Positions 35,102 to 45,328 of a DNA stretch of 64,000 nt are shown here, piece by piece (position 1 is the first letter of the stretch; each line of letters opens with the position of its first letter). Source of the stretch: Synechococcales cyanobacterium GL140_1_metabat_312. Its GTDB lineage: Bacteria; Cyanobacteriota; Cyanobacteriia; Leptolyngbyales; Leptolyngbyaceae. The DNA lies in assembly GCA_025351345.1 (NCBI GenBank), contig JANXWB010000008.1, positions 1-64,000 of the forward strand, given 5' to 3'. The translations under genes were made by a program, and so were the position numbers. Under the pieces are notes generated by a model, which saw nothing but the letters and a program-made list of their open reading frames with translations, was not told the origin of the DNA and ran no database searches.

Positions 35102-36418
35102 CTAAGTCGCTTTGAACTTACCACCCTTCGCAGGATCGGAGTAGTCGCAAGAGAACCCCTTAGTTTCAGCCACGAACTGGTTCCAAGGCAATGGTTTGAC
35201 CGCTTCTTTGGTTTCCTCAACGATCTTGAAAAGACCCGTATCAACGACTTCCCCAATTCGCACAAACTTGGAGAGATGATGATTTGAATTCATGGTGACG
35301 AGACCTTCAGGGGCATCGAAAGTTGAGCCGTAAGCTGCTTTTTTCACGGCATCAAGATCGTCGTATTTACCCGCTTTTTTGACCGCTGCGGCCCATAGGT
35401 AAACCATTATGTAAGCGGCTTCCATGGGATCATTAACTACCCGTTTTTCACCAAATTTCGCTTTGAAGGCTGCAACGAATTTCTTGCTGGCAGGAGTATC
35501 GACGGTTTGGAAGTAGTTCCAAGCGGCATAGTGACCTTTCAGATATTCCACACCGATCGCTTGCACTTCTTCTTCAGCAATACTAACGGACATGACAGGG
35601 TATTTATCTGGACCCATACCGGATGCCTGCATTTCCTTAAAGAACGCTACATTGGTATCGCCGTTCAGGGTGTTGTAAATCACACCGCCATTAGGAAGGG
35701 CTGCCTTGATTTTGGCAATAACAGGTTTGACTTCGTTAACGCCAAGGGGAATATAGTCTTCTCCAAGCGTTTTGCCACCTTTTGCAGCAAGCTGAGCTTT
35801 GATAATGGTGTTAGCCGTGCGAGGGAAAACATAGTCTGAACCCACCAAGAAGAATTCTTTGCCTTTCTTTTCTAACAACCAATCTACAGATGGCTCGATT
35901 TGTTGGTTAGGAGCTGCTCCGGTGTAGAACACATTGTTAGAGCATTCTTGGCCTTCGTACTGGACGGGATACCAAAGCAGGTGCTTCTTCGCTTCAAATA
36001 CAGGCAAAACCGCTTTACGGCTAGCAGAGGTCCAGCAGCCAAATACGGTAGCAACTTTATCTTGATCGATCAATTTTTTGGCTTTCTCAGCAAACGTCGG
36101 CCAATCGGACTGACCATCTTCGGTGATGGCGACAATCTGTTTACCTAGGACTCCACCCGCTTTATTAATCTCTTCGATCGCGAGGTTTTCTGCATCGACC
36201 ACACTCTTTTCAGAGATTGCCATGGTGCCCGTTAAGGAATGCAAAATTCCAACTTTAATAACATCACCGCCCGCAGGTGCTGAAGTGGAGGATGCACCCG
36301 GTGCTGTAGAGGCGCCAGTAGTGGGGGTTGGAGCCGTTGCACAGGACTTGAGCAGCAAGCTCCCCGCGATCGTGGACCCAAAAAACAGAAACTCACGTCG
36401 CCCAAACTTGTTATTCAT
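35102..36418 (-). CDS. urtA: Urea ABC transporter substrate-binding protein UrtA
   Basis: A 438-residue periplasmic urea-binding protein. The N-terminus [30 protein letters not shown] combines a Tat-like RRE motif with a lipobox (LLKSC, Cys26). The family body reads [82 protein letters not shown] and [10 protein letters not shown], all typical of UrtA rather than LivJ. Start at 36418 is the only sensible ATG. Transcribed from an NtcA-type promoter about 100 bases upstream; first gene of urtABCDE. Confidence 0.96.
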   Translation of the reverse strand: MNNKFGRREFLFFGSTIAGSLLLKSCATAPTPTTGASTAPGASSTSAPAGGDVIKVGILHSLTGTMAISEKSVVDAENLAIEEINKAGGVLGKQIVAITEDGQSDWPTFAEKAKKLIDQDKVATVFGCWTSASRKAVLPVFEAKKHLLWYPVQYEGQECSNNVFYTGAAPNQQIEPSVDWLLEKKGKEFFLVGSDYVFPRTANTIIKAQLAAKGGKTLGEDYIPLGVNEVKPVIAKIKAALPNGGVIYNTLNGDTNVAFFKEMQASGMGPDKYPVMSVSIAEEEVQAIGVEYLKGHYAAWNYFQTVDTPASKKFVAAFKAKFGEKRVVNDPMEAAYIMVYLWAAAVKKAGKYDDLDAVKKAAYGSTFDAPEGLVTMNSNHHLSKFVRIGEVVDTGLFKIVEETKEAVKPLPWNQFVAETKGFSCDYSDPAKGGKFKAT

Positions 36419-36510
36419 CTGATGAAATCCTCACAAAGAACCAAATTGTCAAATATCAGCTTAAATTTAAGCAACACACTGGTGTTACATGTTTAAGTTA
36501 CCTCTCACGA

Positions 36511-36552
36511 ATGCTAGAAGTGGATGCAAAAACCGAGTGTATCCTAATATAC
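36511..36552 (-). promoter_or_regulatory. NtcA-activated (class II) promoter of urtA
   Basis: An exact NtcA box GTA-N8-TAC lies at 36539-36552 (GTATCCTAATATAC on the plus strand). On the minus strand a -10 element TAGCAT (36511-36516, fits TAN3T) starts exactly 22 bases after it. This is the canonical spacing for NtcA-activated genes, in which the box replaces the -35. It predicts induction of urea uptake under nitrogen limitation. The leader to the urtA ATG is then about 85-90 bases. Confidence 0.8.
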
Positions 36553-36606
36553 AAAATAAAAAACTTCTTAGATACGAATTAAGACAGAATTAAGGATTAA
36601 AACAAA

Positions 36607-36634
36607 TAAAAACGGCCTGAACTTCAGAACAGGC
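36607..36634 (-). terminator. Probable terminator after ureA
   Basis: GCCTG (36615-36619) pairs with CAGGC (36630-36634), and on the minus strand the stem is followed by CG and five T residues (36608-36612). It lies about 175 bases beyond the ureA stop and just upstream of the urtA promoter, insulating the two minus-strand units. The spacer between it and ureA (36635-36807) shows nothing else I recognise. Confidence 0.5.
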
Positions 36635-36807
36635 GAGGTTTGTACTGGATTGCAGTAAGAAATATAAATATTAAAAAAACTTGTGTCGAGCTATTGACAT
36701 TATTTTCAGAGGTTCCTAGCAAAGAAGAGAATTTTTCATATAAGTACAATACAAAGAGAATACAAGTTGAAATAAGATTGAAACTATCGTCAGTCCAAAT
36801 CAGATCA

Positions 36808-37110
36808 TCACCCGATCGGAGAATGCACCGTTACTAGTTTTGTTCCATCCGGAAAAGTCGCTTCCACCTGAACATCATCAATCATTTCCGCAATGCCATC
36901 CATGACATCATCCCGAGTCAGCAAAGTCGTCCCATAGGTCATCAATTCGGACACAGTTCGTCCTTCCCGCGCTCCTTCCAAAATAGCAGCCGAAATATAT
37001 GCGATCGCCTCTGGGTAATTTAGTTTTAATCCCTTTGCTTTCCGCCGTTCAGCCACTATTCCAGCCGTAAAAATCAACAATTTATCTTTTTCTTGGGGAG
37101 TCAATTGCAT
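36808..37110 (-). CDS. ureA: Urease subunit gamma
   Basis: The 100-residue gamma subunit of urease, starting [40 protein letters not shown], with the conserved [16 protein letters not shown] and [20 protein letters not shown]. Structural rather than catalytic, it packs with beta (UreB) and alpha (UreC) in a trimer of trimers. It is encoded apart from ureB and ureC, 67 bases downstream of ureD on the minus strand. Confidence 0.97.
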   Translation of the reverse strand: MQLTPQEKDKLLIFTAGIVAERRKAKGLKLNYPEAIAYISAAILEGAREGRTVSELMTYGTTLLTRDDVMDGIAEMIDDVQVEATFPDGTKLVTVHSPIG

Positions 37111-37177
37111 AGGTTCTTCGATCGTAAGTTTGCAAATTTTTATAGACAGGTCGTCAATATGAAATACCTACTTACTT

Positions 37178-38059
37178 CTAATACCATAGCCGAGGCAAGG
37201 GTGGCACCTTTCCCCCTCGGAATTGACGAATTACCCGCCACAACGCCACAAAACCCTGCCGAGCCTCTTGACTAGAGCGCCCTCGATAGCGACAAATTAC
37301 GCCCTTCAGTCCCCGAGTCAATCCCACATGAGTCATTGGGATATCAGATTGTTGTAAGGTATTCTGCATTTTTAAAAACAATTCTTCACTCATATCACAA
37401 CCCACTAAGGCAAATGTTCCTACCACAGGCATTCCATTCAATCCATGGGAACTTTGTAGGATTTGAGAATTACCTGGGAGCCATTGTCGATCGATCAGCA
37501 ACGGTCTACGTCCTTGCCACACCTCCACATCCGATCGCCAATTCCCCACATCAAAACATTCTCCCCTTGCCGTCCGCCCAAATCGCGTAATATCCCACAA
37601 CAACGCCACCGCCCCCGGCTCAAGATTAATCCGAAGTTGCTGATAGTATTTTGCAGCATTAAACACAATTGTCTCCTGCGGAAACCACTCCAAATAACTC
37701 TCTAAATCTAATTGAATGGTCGTAGATTGATGACAGATTGGGCCGATCGATCGGTATACCTTAGTGGCCGCAGGCGTTGTGATTAGAGCTTGGCTTTGGG
37801 GTTGAAGGTGAATATTTTGGACCAATTCGTCGCCGCCTACCATCCCTCCTGCGGTATGAACCACTGTGGAATAGCAGATCAAACGTCCTTCAGGGTAATG
37901 AGGTCGTTGCACGCGCAAGGGGGCTTGAGTTTTTACATGAATCGGTCGAGTTTCGCCATTTTGATGGGCATAGGTGAGATCTAATTGACCCCGCCAAGGC
38001 GATCGGAGCGGATTAGGGGCAAAATTATCAGGTAAAAGTAACTCGGCAGCGTGAACCAT
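37178..38059 (-). CDS. ureD: Urease accessory protein UreD
   Basis: A 293-residue urease maturation factor, the scaffold that receives UreF and UreG on the apo-urease and forms part of the nickel tunnel. Family marks: RGQLDLTYAHQNGETRPIHVKTQAPLRVQRPHYPEG, HTAGGMVGGDELVQNI, ITTPAATKVYRS and GRTARGECFDVGNWRSDVEVW. First gene of the minus-strand arm; ureA follows. It is divergent from ureE with about 110 bases between starts. Confidence 0.95.
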   Translation of the reverse strand: MVHAAELLLPDNFAPNPLRSPWRGQLDLTYAHQNGETRPIHVKTQAPLRVQRPHYPEGRLICYSTVVHTAGGMVGGDELVQNIHLQPQSQALITTPAATKVYRSIGPICHQSTTIQLDLESYLEWFPQETIVFNAAKYYQQLRINLEPGAVALLWDITRFGRTARGECFDVGNWRSDVEVWQGRRPLLIDRQWLPGNSQILQSSHGLNGMPVVGTFALVGCDMSEELFLKMQNTLQQSDIPMTHVGLTRGLKGVICRYRGRSSQEARQGFVALWRVIRQFRGGKVPPLPRLWY

Positions 38060-38169
38060 ACAAAAGTATTTCAGAAATTCTGAGTAGATTATAGAATAAT
38101 CTTAGATTCAAAGGGCTAGAAATCATGGCTTAATAAGAAACTGAAAAGAGTCAAAATATTGTGATAACA

Positions 38170-38664
38170 ATGACTGTATTAACCGAATGTCTGGCTCCTG
38201 ATCCCCAAGCTTCAGTTATTGCGACACTTTTACTGACTGCTGATGAACGCACCCGATCGCGCTATCGTCATGACCTTCCTAATGATTTCACCATCTATTT
38301 ACAATTGCCCCGTGGCACGGTATTGAAAGAAGGTGATTTATTACGATCGGATGATGGCAACGATCTTTTTCGCATCAAAGCCAAACCGGAACCTGTCCTG
38401 ACTGTTACGGCTTCCACACCCTTGAATCTAATGCTCGCGGTTTACCATTTAGCGAATCGTCACGTCCCACTCGAAGTAACCGCAACCTATCTGCGCCTCG
38501 CCCCCGATCCCGTTTTAAAATCACTTCTGATTGAGCAACTCCAAACCCAAGTCACTGAAGAAGTCGCCCCCTTTTGTCCCCAAGCCGGAGCCTACCAAGC
38601 CCATGGACATAAACATGAGCATAGCCATTCTCATGATTCACACCACCACGATCATTCCCACTAA
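38170..38664 (+). CDS. ureE: Urease accessory protein UreE (nickel chaperone)
   Basis: A 164-residue nickel metallochaperone. Residues 1-75 form the peptide-binding domain (TVLTECLAPDPQ, DLPNDFTIYLQLPRGTVLKEGDLL); the metal-binding domain contains LAVYHLANRHVPLEVT with the conserved nickel His. The tail is a histidine-rich nickel store (HGHKHEHSHSHDSHHHDHSH). A GTG at 38161 precedes ATG 38170; the ATG gives the family start MTVLTE. Followed by ureF after five bases. Confidence 0.95.
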   Translation: MTVLTECLAPDPQASVIATLLLTADERTRSRYRHDLPNDFTIYLQLPRGTVLKEGDLLRSDDGNDLFRIKAKPEPVLTVTASTPLNLMLAVYHLANRHVPLEVTATYLRLAPDPVLKSLLIEQLQTQVTEEVAPFCPQAGAYQAHGHKHEHSHSHDSHHHDHSH

Positions 38665-38669
38665 ATCCT

Positions 38670-39362
38670 GTGCAAAATTCACTTTATCTAACTCCAGAGT
38701 CATTATTAAGACTTCAACAATTAGCAAGTCCTATTTTGCCCGTCGGGAGTTATAGCTATTCCGAAGGACTCGAATTACTAGTTGAGACGGGTGCTATTTC
38801 AAATGCAGATACATTAAAAGATTGGTTGATACAAGAATTGAAATTCGGGAGTTTTCCGATCGATGGCGCAATTCTTTGCAGGGCTTATGGTGCACTGGGA
38901 TCAAATAATTGGGAGCAGCTTACCTATTGGAACCATTGGTGGTCTGCGGCACGCGAAACTCATGAATTACGACAACAAAGTTGGAAAATGGGGCAATCAT
39001 TAATTCGATTACTCCGATCGTTAGAACCCACCATGAAACCCTGGCTTGATCATTTAGACCAACCTGCGAATTGGACTATTGTATTTGGTGCAGCGGCGGC
39101 CCATTGGACTATTGATTTACAAGCGACTTTGTTGGCTTATGGGCAAAGTTGGGCAAGCAATTTGATTGGGGCGGGAGTGAAACTAGTTCCTTTGGGTCAG
39201 ACGGCAGGACAACAGATTTTGTTAGAACTTTTGCCTACGATCGTTACCCTGAGCGATCGGGCAATGGTTATGCAAGATACAGAACTTTGTAGTTGTAGTT
39301 GGGGTTTAGCCTTAGCCAGCAGCCAACACGAGGAACAAACCGTTCGTCTATTTCAAAGTTAA
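38670..39362 (+). CDS. ureF: Urease accessory protein UreF
   Basis: A 230-residue all-helical urease maturation protein. It shows LLRLQQLASPILPVGSYSYSEGLELLVETGAISNADTLKDWL, the family N-terminus, and AAHWTIDLQATLLAYGQSWASNLIGAGVKLVPLGQTAGQQIL. UreF acts as a checkpoint in the UreD-UreF-UreG complex that couples GTP hydrolysis to nickel delivery. The start is GTG at 38670, five bases after ureE. Confidence 0.95.
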   Translation: MQNSLYLTPESLLRLQQLASPILPVGSYSYSEGLELLVETGAISNADTLKDWLIQELKFGSFPIDGAILCRAYGALGSNNWEQLTYWNHWWSAARETHELRQQSWKMGQSLIRLLRSLEPTMKPWLDHLDQPANWTIVFGAAAAHWTIDLQATLLAYGQSWASNLIGAGVKLVPLGQTAGQQILLELLPTIVTLSDRAMVMQDTELCSCSWGLALASSQHEEQTVRLFQS

Positions 39363-39404
39363 ATCGAATCATGGTAATTTGAACAAACTGCTTTGGTAAA
39401 CATC

Positions 39405-40043
39405 ATGGCTACAAGTCCCTTACGCGTTGGAGTGGCTGGTCCAGTGGGATCCGGCAAAACAGCGCTCTTAGATGCACTCTGTAAAGCATTGCGAGATCAC
39501 TATGAAATTGCGGTCGTGACTAATGACATCTACACCTATGAAGATGCTCAGTTTCTGGTTAATTCTAAAGCGTTGTCCGCCGATCGGATTGTCGGTGTGG
39601 AAACGGGAGGCTGTCCTCATACCGCCATTCGAGAAGATGCATCAATTAACTTAGTGGCAATCGACGATCTAGAACAAAAACATCCTAATTTAGACTTGCT
39701 ATTTGTCGAGAGTGGCGGTGATAATTTAGCCGCTACCTTTAGCCCTGAATTAGTAGATTTAACGCTTTATGTCATTGATGTGGCTGCTGGGGATAAAATT
39801 CCTCGTAAAGGCGGACCGGGGATTACAAAATCTGATTTACTCGTGATTAATAAAATTGATCTTGCGCCCATGGTAGGAGCCAGTCTTGAAGTGATGGACC
39901 GAGATGCTAAAAAGATGCGGGGTGAAAAGCCGTTTATCTTTACCAATCTCAAAACTCAAATTGGTTTAGAAGATGTCGTTGCATTCATTCAACATCATCT
40001 TTTGCCCCGTAATGAAAATTTGCCCACCACTGTTATTCTTTAA
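39405..40043 (+). CDS. ureG: Urease accessory GTPase UreG
   Basis: A 212-residue SIMIBI-class GTPase that carries nickel to urease. P-loop GPVGSGKT at 12-19, the nickel-binding CPH motif in [14 protein letters not shown], switch region [19 protein letters not shown] and the guanine motif NKIDL are all present. A TTG four codons earlier (39393) is in frame, but ATG 39405 gives the standard N-terminus. Confidence 0.97.
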   Translation: MATSPLRVGVAGPVGSGKTALLDALCKALRDHYEIAVVTNDIYTYEDAQFLVNSKALSADRIVGVETGGCPHTAIREDASINLVAIDDLEQKHPNLDLLFVESGGDNLAATFSPELVDLTLYVIDVAAGDKIPRKGGPGITKSDLLVINKIDLAPMVGASLEVMDRDAKKMRGEKPFIFTNLKTQIGLEDVVAFIQHHLLPRNENLPTTVIL

Positions 40044-40052
40044 ATTAAACTT

Positions 40053-40361
40053 ATGATACCCGGCGAACTCATTCCCAAAGAAGGCACGATCGAACTTAAT
40101 GCGGGTCGTCCCGTCACTGAATTAAATGTCGCAAACACAGGCGATCGGCCCATTCAAATTGGATCACATTTTCATTTTTTTGAGGTGAACGAAGCATTGC
40201 ACTTCGATCGAGCCGCCTCGCGAGGTCAACGATTGGATATTCCAGCGGGGACGGCAGTTCGCTTTGAACCTGGAGATGAGAAGGTAATTAAGCTCGTTCC
40301 GTTAGTTGGAGAACGTCGAGTTTACGGGTTTAATGCAAAAGTTGAAGGCGCATTAGATTAA
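40053..40361 (+). CDS. ureB: Urease subunit beta
   Basis: The 102-residue beta subunit, starting [53 protein letters not shown], which is near-invariant, and ending [15 protein letters not shown]. Lies nine bases after ureG and 49 bases before ureC in the plus-strand arm. Confidence 0.97.
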   Translation: MIPGELIPKEGTIELNAGRPVTELNVANTGDRPIQIGSHFHFFEVNEALHFDRAASRGQRLDIPAGTAVRFEPGDEKVIKLVPLVGERRVYGFNAKVEGALD

Positions 40362-40410
40362 TGGTTCAACAACGTCGGTTTATCACATCACATCGCTGGA
40401 GTCATCGGTT

Positions 40411-42120
40411 ATGAGTTTCCCAATGGATCGCCGCGCTTATGCTGAAACCTATGGTCCGACTGTGGGCGATCGGGTCCGTCTTGCTGACACTGAACTCATC
40501 ATTGAGGTTGAACGAGACTTGACGACCTACGGCGATGAAGTGAAGTTTGGCGGCGGCAAAGTGATTCGTGATGGTATGGGACAATCACCCATTTCAAACG
40601 CAGATGGGTCCGTAGATTTAGTTATTACGAATGCATTGATTTTGGATTGGTGGGGCATTGTCAAAGCAGATATTGGTATTAGAGACGGACACATTTACAA
40701 AATTGGTAAAGCTGGTAATCCCTACATTCAAGATAACGTTAACATCATCATTGGTCCCGGCACCGAAGTATTAGCCGGAGAAGGCATGATCGTCACGGCA
40801 GGCGGCATCGACACCCACATTCATTTCATTTGTCCCCAACAAATCGAAACTGCTATTGCCTCTGGCATTACCACGATGATCGGTGGCGGTACCGGACCTG
40901 CTACGGGAACCAATGCTACGACTTGTACGCCTGGACCCTGGAATATGTACCGAATGCTGCAATCCGCCGACGCATTCCCCATAAATCTCGGCTTTCTCGG
41001 CAAAGGCAACAGCAGCCAACCCCAAGCCCTCGAAGAACAAATTCAGGCTGGGGCGATCGGTCTTAAACTCCATGAAGATTGGGGCACCACGCCTGCAACG
41101 ATCGATATGGCCTTAACCGTTGCTGACCAATTTGATGTACAGGTTGCAATTCATAGCGACACTTTGAATGAATCGGGATTTGTCGAGGATACTATTTCTG
41201 CATTCAAAGATCGCGTTATTCATACGTATCATACCGAAGGTGCAGGCGGTGGACATGCGCCAGACATTATTAAAGTGTGTGGTCTCGCGAATGTTTTACC
41301 ATCCTCGACCAATCCCACCCGACCCTATACGGTGAATACATTAGATGAACATTTAGATATGCTTATGGTTTGTCATCATTTGGATCCCAGCATTCCAGAA
41401 GATGTGGCATTTGCAGAATCAAGAATCAGACGGGAAACGATCGCCGCTGAAGACATTCTCCACGATCTCGGCGCATTCAGTATGATTTCGTCGGATTCTC
41501 AAGCCATGGGCCGCGTCGGTGAAGTGATTATTCGCACTTGGCAAACCGCGCACAAAATGAAAGTTCAACGCGGACCGCTCTCTCCCGATAGTTCTCAAAA
41601 TGACAACTTCCGGGCCAAACGCTACATTGCAAAGTACACAATCAATCCCGCTATCACCCATGGAATTGCTAATCATGTTGGGTCGATCGAAGAAGGGAAG
41701 ATTGCTGATATTTGTCTATGGAAACCTGCATTTTTTGGAGTGAAACCTCAGATCGTAGTCAAAGGCGGAATGATTGCCTATGCACAAATGGGCGATCCCA
41801 ATGCCAGCATTCCTACGCCTCAGCCTGTCCATATGCGTCCCATGTTTGGAGCTTTTGGTGGAGCCATTAGCAAAACATCATTCACCTTTATCTCCCAAGC
41901 GGCTCAAGAATCAGGACTAGCGTCACAATTAGGATTGCTCAAACCCACGATCGCAGTCGGTGGCATTCGTCAATTGCGTAAACAAGATCTCAAACTCAAT
42001 GATGCCTTACCCCATATTGAAGTGGATCCTGAAACCTACGAAGTCCGGGCCGATGGAGAACTGTTAACCTGCGAACCTGCAACCGAATTACCCATGGCAC
42101 AACGATATTTTCTGTTTTAA
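40411..42120 (+). CDS. ureC: Urease subunit alpha (catalytic)
   Basis: The 569-residue catalytic subunit. The Ni-bridging carbamylated lysine is K219 ([14 protein letters not shown]). Nickel His residues lie in DTHIHFI, and in [10 protein letters not shown] and [13 protein letters not shown]. The mobile flap has C321 and H322 (MVCHHLDP). The [12 protein letters not shown] block supplies the second nickel Asp. It hydrolyses urea to ammonia and carbamate. All subunits and assembly factors (D, E, F, G) are in the window, so the system looks complete. Confidence 0.98.
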   Translation: MSFPMDRRAYAETYGPTVGDRVRLADTELIIEVERDLTTYGDEVKFGGGKVIRDGMGQSPISNADGSVDLVITNALILDWWGIVKADIGIRDGHIYKIGKAGNPYIQDNVNIIIGPGTEVLAGEGMIVTAGGIDTHIHFICPQQIETAIASGITTMIGGGTGPATGTNATTCTPGPWNMYRMLQSADAFPINLGFLGKGNSSQPQALEEQIQAGAIGLKLHEDWGTTPATIDMALTVADQFDVQVAIHSDTLNESGFVEDTISAFKDRVIHTYHTEGAGGGHAPDIIKVCGLANVLPSSTNPTRPYTVNTLDEHLDMLMVCHHLDPSIPEDVAFAESRIRRETIAAEDILHDLGAFSMISSDSQAMGRVGEVIIRTWQTAHKMKVQRGPLSPDSSQNDNFRAKRYIAKYTINPAITHGIANHVGSIEEGKIADICLWKPAFFGVKPQIVVKGGMIAYAQMGDPNASIPTPQPVHMRPMFGAFGGAISKTSFTFISQAAQESGLASQLGLLKPTIAVGGIRQLRKQDLKLNDALPHIEVDPETYEVRADGELLTCEPATELPMAQRYFLF

Positions 42121-42237
42121 ATTATATCTAGAGATCGATCGCCCGTTTTCTAATTCAGCGATCGCTCGGTTCAATCTCTCGAAACTCTTGAACTTTACTA
42201 TAGTATTATAGCGAATGGCCTAATTTAAGGAATCATT

Positions 42238-43350
42238 ATGGATGTTAAAGCCGCAGTAGCCTTTGAAGCAGGTAAACCGCTATCAATTGAAACGGTTCAA
42301 CTCGACGGACCACGATCGGGAGAAGTATTAGTTGAAATAAAGGCCACGGGAGTTTGTCATACAGATGCGTTCACAATGTCTGGAAACGACCCAGAAGGTT
42401 TATTTCCCGCAATATTGGGGCATGAGGGTGCGGGCATTGTTGTGGACGTTGGGCCAGATGTTAAATCATTGAAAGCGGGCGATCATGTGATTCCGCTCTA
42501 TATTCCTGAATGTCGTGAATGCGAATATTGTCTTAATCCTAAAACCAATCTCTGTCAGTCCATTCGTATCACCCAAGGCCAAGGACTCATGCCCGACGGG
42601 AGCAGCCGTTTTTCCTTCAATGGTCAGAAGCTCCATCACTACATGGGCACCTCAACATTTGCAAATTATACCGTTATCCCTGAAATTGCATTAGCGAAAA
42701 TTCGATCGGATGCCCCGTTTGATAAGGTCTGTTACATTGGCTGCGGCGTGACGACGGGCATTGGGGCTGTTATTAATACGGCTAAAGTTGAACCCGGTTC
42801 TAACGTAATTGTTTTTGGGTTGGGCGGCATTGGTTTAAATGTCATTCAAGGTGCAAAACTTGTCGGCGCAAATCAAATTATTGGGGTTGATACTAATCCT
42901 AGTAAACGATCGATCGCGGAAAAATTTGGCATGACGCACTATGTTAATCCTCGTGAAATTGACGGCGACTTGGTTGCTTATTTAGTTGATTTAACCAAAG
43001 GTGGAGCTGACTATACCTTTGAATGTATTGGTAATATCAATGTAATGCGGCAAGCGTTGGAATGCTGCCATAAGGGTTGGGGAATGAGTGTGATTGTCGG
43101 AGTTGCTGCTGCCGGAAAGGAAATCAGCACTCGTCCATTTCAACTTGTGACGGGGCGAACTTGGAAGGGGACTGCGTTTGGCGGGGCAAAGGGACGGCGA
43201 GATGTGCCAAAAATTGTAGATTGGTACATGGACGGCAAAATTAATATTGATGATTTAATTACTAATGTCATGCCGATCGATCGAATTAATGAAGCCTTTG
43301 ATTTGATGCATAAAGGCGAAGGAATTCGTACGGTCATGACATTCCCATAA
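42238..43350 (+). CDS. frmA: S-(hydroxymethyl)glutathione dehydrogenase (class III alcohol dehydrogenase)
   Basis: A 370-residue zinc alcohol dehydrogenase that oxidises S-hydroxymethylglutathione (formed from formaldehyde and glutathione) with NAD+. Catalytic zinc ligands C40 and H62-E63, structural zinc cysteines C92, C95, C98 and C106, and the Rossmann motif [11 protein letters not shown] are visible. The class III phrases [18 protein letters not shown] and [29 protein letters not shown] are specific. It also commonly works as S-nitrosoglutathione reductase. S-formylglutathione hydrolase follows after 60 bases. Confidence 0.95.
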   Translation: MDVKAAVAFEAGKPLSIETVQLDGPRSGEVLVEIKATGVCHTDAFTMSGNDPEGLFPAILGHEGAGIVVDVGPDVKSLKAGDHVIPLYIPECRECEYCLNPKTNLCQSIRITQGQGLMPDGSSRFSFNGQKLHHYMGTSTFANYTVIPEIALAKIRSDAPFDKVCYIGCGVTTGIGAVINTAKVEPGSNVIVFGLGGIGLNVIQGAKLVGANQIIGVDTNPSKRSIAEKFGMTHYVNPREIDGDLVAYLVDLTKGGADYTFECIGNINVMRQALECCHKGWGMSVIVGVAAAGKEISTRPFQLVTGRTWKGTAFGGAKGRRDVPKIVDWYMDGKINIDDLITNVMPIDRINEAFDLMHKGEGIRTVMTFP

Positions 43351-43410
43351 ATTAGAATTCTTAAATTAAACACCACTTAAATTACACTTCTTAAATTACA
43401 AATCTAAATC

Positions 43411-44262
43411 ATGCTAAATCTACGATCGTCGTCAGCTTCTTTTGGTGGAACTACAGAGTTTTACAGTCATAACTCGAAGCACTGTAATAGTGAAATGAAG
43501 TTCTCTGTTTATATCCCACCTCAAGCTAAAACTCGGCCCGTCCCTATTCTCTATTTCCTCTCCGGACTCACCTGCACCGACGAAAATTTCATGGCCAAAG
43601 CAGGCGCACAACGGATTGCCGCAGACCTTGGAATCATGCTAGTCGCACCGGATACGAGTCCTCGCGGAACTGGGATTCCTGATGAACCCGATCAATGGGA
43701 TTTCGGCATTGGCGCGAGTTTTTATGTCGATGCCTTGCTCGATCCATGGCGATCGTATTATCAAATGTATTCCTATATCACCCATGAACTCCCTAAACTC
43801 ATTGCAGATTCATTCCCAGTCTTAAAATCTGACAATGGTAAACCCATTCAAAGTATTTGCGGGCATTCCATGGGGGGGCATGGGGCATTAGTTTGTGCCT
43901 TACGATCGCCAAATCAATATCGTAGTGTCTCCGCCTTTGCGCCCATTGGTTCACCTAGTCAATGTGCTTGGGGTGAAAAAGCCTTTAGTAGATATTTGGG
44001 AGACGATCGTAATCTTTGGTCAAACTATGACGCAACTGAACTGGTCCGCCATACCACCCATCCGAATCCAATTCTGATTGATCAAGGTATGGAAGATGGG
44101 TTTCTAGAGAGCCAATTGAAACCTGAACTCTTTGAAGCAGCCTGCCAAACATCAGGCCAACAACTCGTTCTTCGTCGCCAACCCAAATACGATCATAGCT
44201 ACTACTTTATCGCCAGCTTTATTGAAGATCATTTAAACCATCATCATCGCTTTTTGATGTAA
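43411..44262 (+). CDS. fghA: S-formylglutathione hydrolase
   Basis: A 283-residue serine esterase completing formaldehyde detoxification to formate. The nucleophile is S153 in GHSMGGHGAL; the oxyanion region FLSGLTCTDENFMAKAG and the block LGIMLVAPDTSPRG are signature sequences of the esterase D/FGH family. The catalytic Asp and His lie in LIDQGMEDGFL and YDHSYYFI. Probably one operon with frmA. Confidence 0.95.
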   Translation: MLNLRSSSASFGGTTEFYSHNSKHCNSEMKFSVYIPPQAKTRPVPILYFLSGLTCTDENFMAKAGAQRIAADLGIMLVAPDTSPRGTGIPDEPDQWDFGIGASFYVDALLDPWRSYYQMYSYITHELPKLIADSFPVLKSDNGKPIQSICGHSMGGHGALVCALRSPNQYRSVSAFAPIGSPSQCAWGEKAFSRYLGDDRNLWSNYDATELVRHTTHPNPILIDQGMEDGFLESQLKPELFEAACQTSGQQLVLRRQPKYDHSYYFIASFIEDHLNHHHRFLM

Positions 44263-44314
44263 TGCCATTTTAGAGGTTACTTTTTAGAGGTTATTTAAGT
44301 CTACAATTCTAAAC

Positions 44315-45022
44315 TCACCTCACCGGACCCAAAAATTCTCCTTCTTTCCATTGGCCTTCCAACCTTCTCCCATCGCCATAGATATAGGTTCCCAAACCAT
44401 CAAACTGTCCATTATTTAAATTGCCCTCATACCGATCGCCCATCCCCAGCAAACATTGACCCAGCCCCACCAATCGCCCAAGCTGAAAACTTCCCGTACA
44501 TTTCACACCATTGGCATAACTCAGCGTCCCCAATCCCGTCGGTTCATTTTGCCAAAAATTGCCCTCATATCGATTTCCACTAGGAAATAAACAAATCCCA
44601 ATTCCCACGATCGCATCATTCCTAAACGTCCCTTCACAGCGCGTCCCATTCCCATAGGAAAACACCCCACGCCCTTGACGGACATCATTCTCGAACCCGC
44701 CCTCATAACGATTACCGCTGCTGTACCTACAGACTCCATTCCCGGTCAAGGCATTATTGTTAAATAGCCCTTCACAGCGCGTTCCATCCCTGTAAGTCAC
44801 TATCCCCCGCCCTTGTCGGCTCCCATTCATCAGCTCACCTTCATAGCGCAATCCACTGGGAAATTTACAGATTTGTTTGCCTTGCAGCGTCCCATTTTTA
44901 ACAACGCCATCGCAATATCCTGCCGCTAATGCCGGGTCCGAATAAAATCCCATTAAGGCAAATCCTAACCCTCCTATCGGGACAGCGATCGTGGCTAAAA
45001 GATTGAATTTGTAGTGATGCAT
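44315..45022 (-). CDS. Exported MORN-repeat protein
   Basis: A 235-residue protein with a signal peptide (about 8-34, ending DPALAAG) and eight MORN repeats (about 45-230). Units alternate in two types: one with a Cys three residues before the repeat Tyr/Phe core and RYEG (ICKFPSGLRYEG, VCRYSSGNRYEG, ICLFPSGNRYEG, QCLLGMGDRYEG), the other with TRCEG or KCTG (YRDGTRCEG, YGNGTRCEG, YANGVKCTG). The last unit lacks Cys. The result is a row of evenly spaced cysteines on one face, likely disulfide-linked in the periplasm. MORN units form a beta-hairpin solenoid used for membrane or protein binding. Function unknown. Confidence 0.85.
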   Translation of the reverse strand: MHHYKFNLLATIAVPIGGLGFALMGFYSDPALAAGYCDGVVKNGTLQGKQICKFPSGLRYEGELMNGSRQGRGIVTYRDGTRCEGLFNNNALTGNGVCRYSSGNRYEGGFENDVRQGRGVFSYGNGTRCEGTFRNDAIVGIGICLFPSGNRYEGNFWQNEPTGLGTLSYANGVKCTGSFQLGRLVGLGQCLLGMGDRYEGNLNNGQFDGLGTYIYGDGRRLEGQWKEGEFLGPVR

Positions 45023-45328
45023 AAACCTTGAGACGTACTATTGACATTCGTATACGGCACCCATAAGCTACCTCAAATTTAGTCAACGTAACAACGAAAA
45101 AACCAAAGCTGTGAACTGACGGACAAGGCTTTTTCAGAATAAATAAATTTCTTGGGAATATTGAGCACTAAATGCATAAAACCGAACGTACAGAGGCTAG
45201 AGTTTCATAGGGCAACCCATGGAAAACTACGTTACCTATGATTTTTGGGAATGTAGCTTTTTAGTCATGTAGCTTTTTCATAGCTCAACGCCTTGGGCGA
45301 TCGTTCACACCTGCTATTTTTGTGATTT
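45023..45328. other. Spacer between MORN and DUF3370 genes
   Basis: Probably holds promoters for both diverging genes. A 12-nt direct repeat ATGTAGCTTTTT occurs at 45251-45262 and 45267-45278. I recognise no RNA gene, NtcA box or operator in it. Confidence 0.4.

Noticed and set aside
38060-38169. NtcA box in the divergent ureD-ureE promoter
   Set aside because: Scanned for GTA-N8-TAC on both strands; only partial matches with a wrong second half were found.
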